Of a DNA stretch of 47,934 nucleotides, positions 46,101-47,934 are shown in pieces. Source of the stretch: Thoreauomyces humboldtii (taxonomy: Eukaryota; Chytridiomycota; Chytridiomycetes; Spizellomycetales; Powellomycetaceae); NCBI GenBank assembly GCA_027596035.1, contig JADGJA010000078.1, positions 1-47,934 on the forward strand, read 5' to 3'. The notes beneath the pieces were generated by a model, which searched no databases, had not been told where the DNA came from, and saw nothing but the letters and a program-made list of their open reading frames with translations. The position numbers and the translations under genes are program-made. Numbering within the stretch: the stretch's first letter is position 1; each line of letters opens with the position of its first letter.

Positions 46101-47466
46101 GAATCCAAACAGACATACCGCGAAGCTTCCTTCAATTCCTCACGACGTCCTTCAGTCAGCCATGGGCCGCTTTCCGACAAAGTGGTACGACTTTGTAACC
46201 TTTCTCGAACTCCGGATAAGCAAACCAGGCGGGAGGGGACTACAAAGACCGAAAACGCTGGACCGGCAGGTCATACAATCCTCGGTAGTAGTTGAAGTAC
46301 CGGAAGAGGAAGACCAAAAATCTCGGCTTGCATCGTCCTCGGCTTCTAAGCGAGGGGCAAAGCGGAGGGTTGCAAACTCGGCGGATGAATCAGAGGAAGG
46401 CATCAGCTTGCTGGCGAGCTTTTGTCTCATTGCAGTCTTCGGCATCAGTAAGGATTTAACATATTCTAGCAAGCACGGAAACTAAAATGCTAACGTAGAT
46501 TCCTCTTTAGATTCCTCGATATCACTAGATGCGCCAATATTGACAGATGCTGAGAGCTTGTTTCGAGTGTACCGCGGAGACCTACCAAACCTTCCCGCAT
46601 CTGCACGCATCTGGATGAGCCATCCCGACCAAGCAGAGCTCCGCTCTCTTTGCCTTCAGGCATCCCGCTACGCCGTTCGCATGATCTACGAGCGCTCTGG
46701 CACCAACGGCGCCATGAACGAGGCCTTCGACGTGGTAGATGTGAGTATCGAGTCCATTGCGTACAACCTAGATTCTCTCTCACACGGTCGCCTCCCGCAC
46801 GCAGACCCTTCTCAAAACGTACCACACCAAGCATCACATTTCTCTGGATCCCTCATCAAACAACAAGCGGGCGGCGCCACACGCATTTGACACGGCTTCC
46901 ACCCCCGCAGCGTGGCAATCCGCCATGGAAACAAAAACAGACATCCTGTTTGGTCTCTCGCTCAAACCCCCGTCGGCGCAGAATCTGAACTCTACTCTGG
47001 CAATACGTACCGTTAGGAGGGAGCGCAACGTTGTGTGCTGGGTCGGCCGAATCAATGGAGAAGCCTGTCGAGGAATATGGGCAAATCTTGTTATGGAGCT
47101 GCTGTACCTCACGAACGACGACGATGGTATGCATCGCTCGCTGAACTACTGGATCAGTGAAATCTGATCAGACTACTCATATAACCCGCTTTCCAGAGAG
47201 ATACAGCATACAGGCGCACGAGGTACACTCTCAATTGCTAAGGTCGGTACGATTTTTCGATAGCTAACGTCCTCCCACAGGTCCTTCTCCGCAACCTGAC
47301 CGTGCAAACGGCAAATCCGCCACTAGGCTATCCTCTATACGTTGCTCAAGCAGCGCTCACACTTCCGTTTCCCGGTCAATCATGGCTGGCTCGGAAGCTA
47401 CCAAGCAGTCGTACGAGAAAGGCCGCCCGCATTCAAGCGACCGGTCAACGAGGCGAAAAAGGATGA
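43151..47466 (+). CDS. PCNX4: Pecanex-family multispan membrane protein, PCNX4 homologue
   Basis: Fourteen exons were traced: 43151 to about 43377-43415, 43483-43741, 43800-43880, 43943-43966, 44037-44121, 44184-44309, 44366-45437, 45509-45837, 45899-46056, 46113-46447, 46511-46740, 46805-47126, 47197-47222 and 47281-47466. They give about 1150 residues, close to human PCNX4 (about 1170). Colinear matches are clear: PLLNSYKEY then ISGGPR at the N-terminus; many membrane helices; LPIFWMGFPR; LEPTSCHAREGTIVDNV; KCLVWLLV; and the C-terminal signature WANLVMELLYLTNDD, ERYSIQAH, LLRNLTVQTANPPLGYP. Exon 4 is a 24-nt microexon that restores phase. Only the exon 1/2 junction is unresolved: exon 2 needs a phase-1 donor, and several weak ones occur between 43391 and 43416. 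Pecanex proteins sit in the endomembrane system; the molecular function of PCNX4 is unknown. Confidence 0.9.
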
Positions 47467-47836
47467 TCCTGTGCGGGAAACACCTTGTTCCATATCGACA
47501 CATTCCACGACATGTCAATGCGTGCATTTCACAATATATCATTTGTTTTGCGACTCGAGATTCTGTTGAAAGGGCCAGTTTCCAGCTATAGATCATTCGC
47601 AAGCCTCGGACCGGACCCAGCATGGGAAAATGGAGGACGTGGACCCGACAAAACAGTCGTGGCGCAGAACCACTTGAACGCGACTGCCCGAGTATCGTCG
47701 GCTGTCCAGCTGTTTAAGATTTGCCTAATCCGCTACAGGCTTCATACAGCTTGCCTGAAGTTAAGGCTGTCATCTCATAAGAAACCGCAACTTTACGATG
47801 ATTTTGACGATAATTGCTTGCATTTCCCGTTGGCAG
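47467..47836. other. Intergenic and possible first exon of the next gene
   Basis: This is the 3' flank of the pecanex gene and 5' region of the edge gene. A start codon with no clear downstream junction lies at about 47622 (CAGCATGGGA), so an unseen first exon may be here. Confidence 0.3.
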
Positions 47837-47934
47837 CGAAGAGCGCATCACAGAGCCACCTCTACACAAAGGCAGCCAACGCATTCAAGTTGGCAAAGAG
47901 ATGGAAGGAGGCAGGAAGCCCAGCGCAGTCACCG
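47837..47934 (+). CDS. Partial gene at window edge, possible SNAP (NSF attachment protein)
   Basis: After an acceptor-like GTTGGCAG at 47836 an open frame runs to the end of the window. Its sequence SHLYTKAANAFKLAKRWKEAG resembles the first TPR-like helix pair of alpha- or gamma-SNAP, adaptors that recruit NSF to disassemble SNARE complexes after membrane fusion. Only about 32 residues are visible, and the frame is also open upstream of the AG, so the exon start is not certain. The alternative is any other helical-repeat (TPR) protein. Confidence 0.4.

Overview
This window is nuclear DNA of a eukaryote with many short spliceosomal introns (about 50 to 140 bp, GT...AG, CTNAC-like branch sites), genes on both strands and no operons. 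The gene set points to a zoosporic (chytrid-like) fungus. It has fungal lipid genes (an Opi3-type phospholipid methyltransferase, a caleosin, a DUF676 lipase) together with genes typical of ciliated cells (a LisH/ARMC9 homologue and an XRRA1-like leucine-rich protein). This assignment is inferred from protein families, not from a marker gene.

Layout. 1-691: nothing supported. 692-5770: three minus-strand genes (RRM protein with a proline-rich body, Siva-like cysteine-rich protein, CBS-domain protein). 5771-6986: unassigned. 6987-8221 (+): R3HDM4-like R3H protein. 8521-10032 (-) and 10866-11870 (+): a divergent DUF676 lipase / caleosin pair. 11983-13350 (-): intronless F-box protein. 14236-15513 (+): universal stress protein with a disordered N-terminal extension. 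15514-23630: an 8-kb gene-poor stretch with minisatellites and tRNA-like relics. 23631-26705 (-): ten-exon ARMC9 homologue. 27.4-30.4 kb: more AT-rich sequence in which two clusters of a degenerate CCAAT-containing repeat flank an F-box/LRR gene. 30558-31064 (-): unknown coiled-coil-like gene. 31254-31334 (+): tRNA-Gly with a short intron. 32970-34075 (+): phospholipid methyltransferase whose last intron holds an assembly gap. 34479-37885 (-): transportin-3/importin-13-type karyopherin, divergent from 38354-41822 (+), the XRRA1-like gene. 41869-42690 (-): small membrane protein with an HLH...HVHP motif. 43151-47466 (+): complete pecanex-4 (PCNX4) homologue of 14 exons. 47837-47934 (+): start of a possible SNAP-family gene cut by the window edge.

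How the genes relate. The lipase and caleosin share one promoter region and both belong to lipid-droplet-associated families; the Opi3-type enzyme makes phosphatidylcholine, the coat lipid of such droplets. ARMC9 and XRRA1-like proteins fit a flagellated zoospore stage. The others look like unlinked housekeeping genes. Exon junctions below were worked out by hand from splice sites, reading phase and family resemblance. Most are internally consistent in phase; uncertain ones are flagged.
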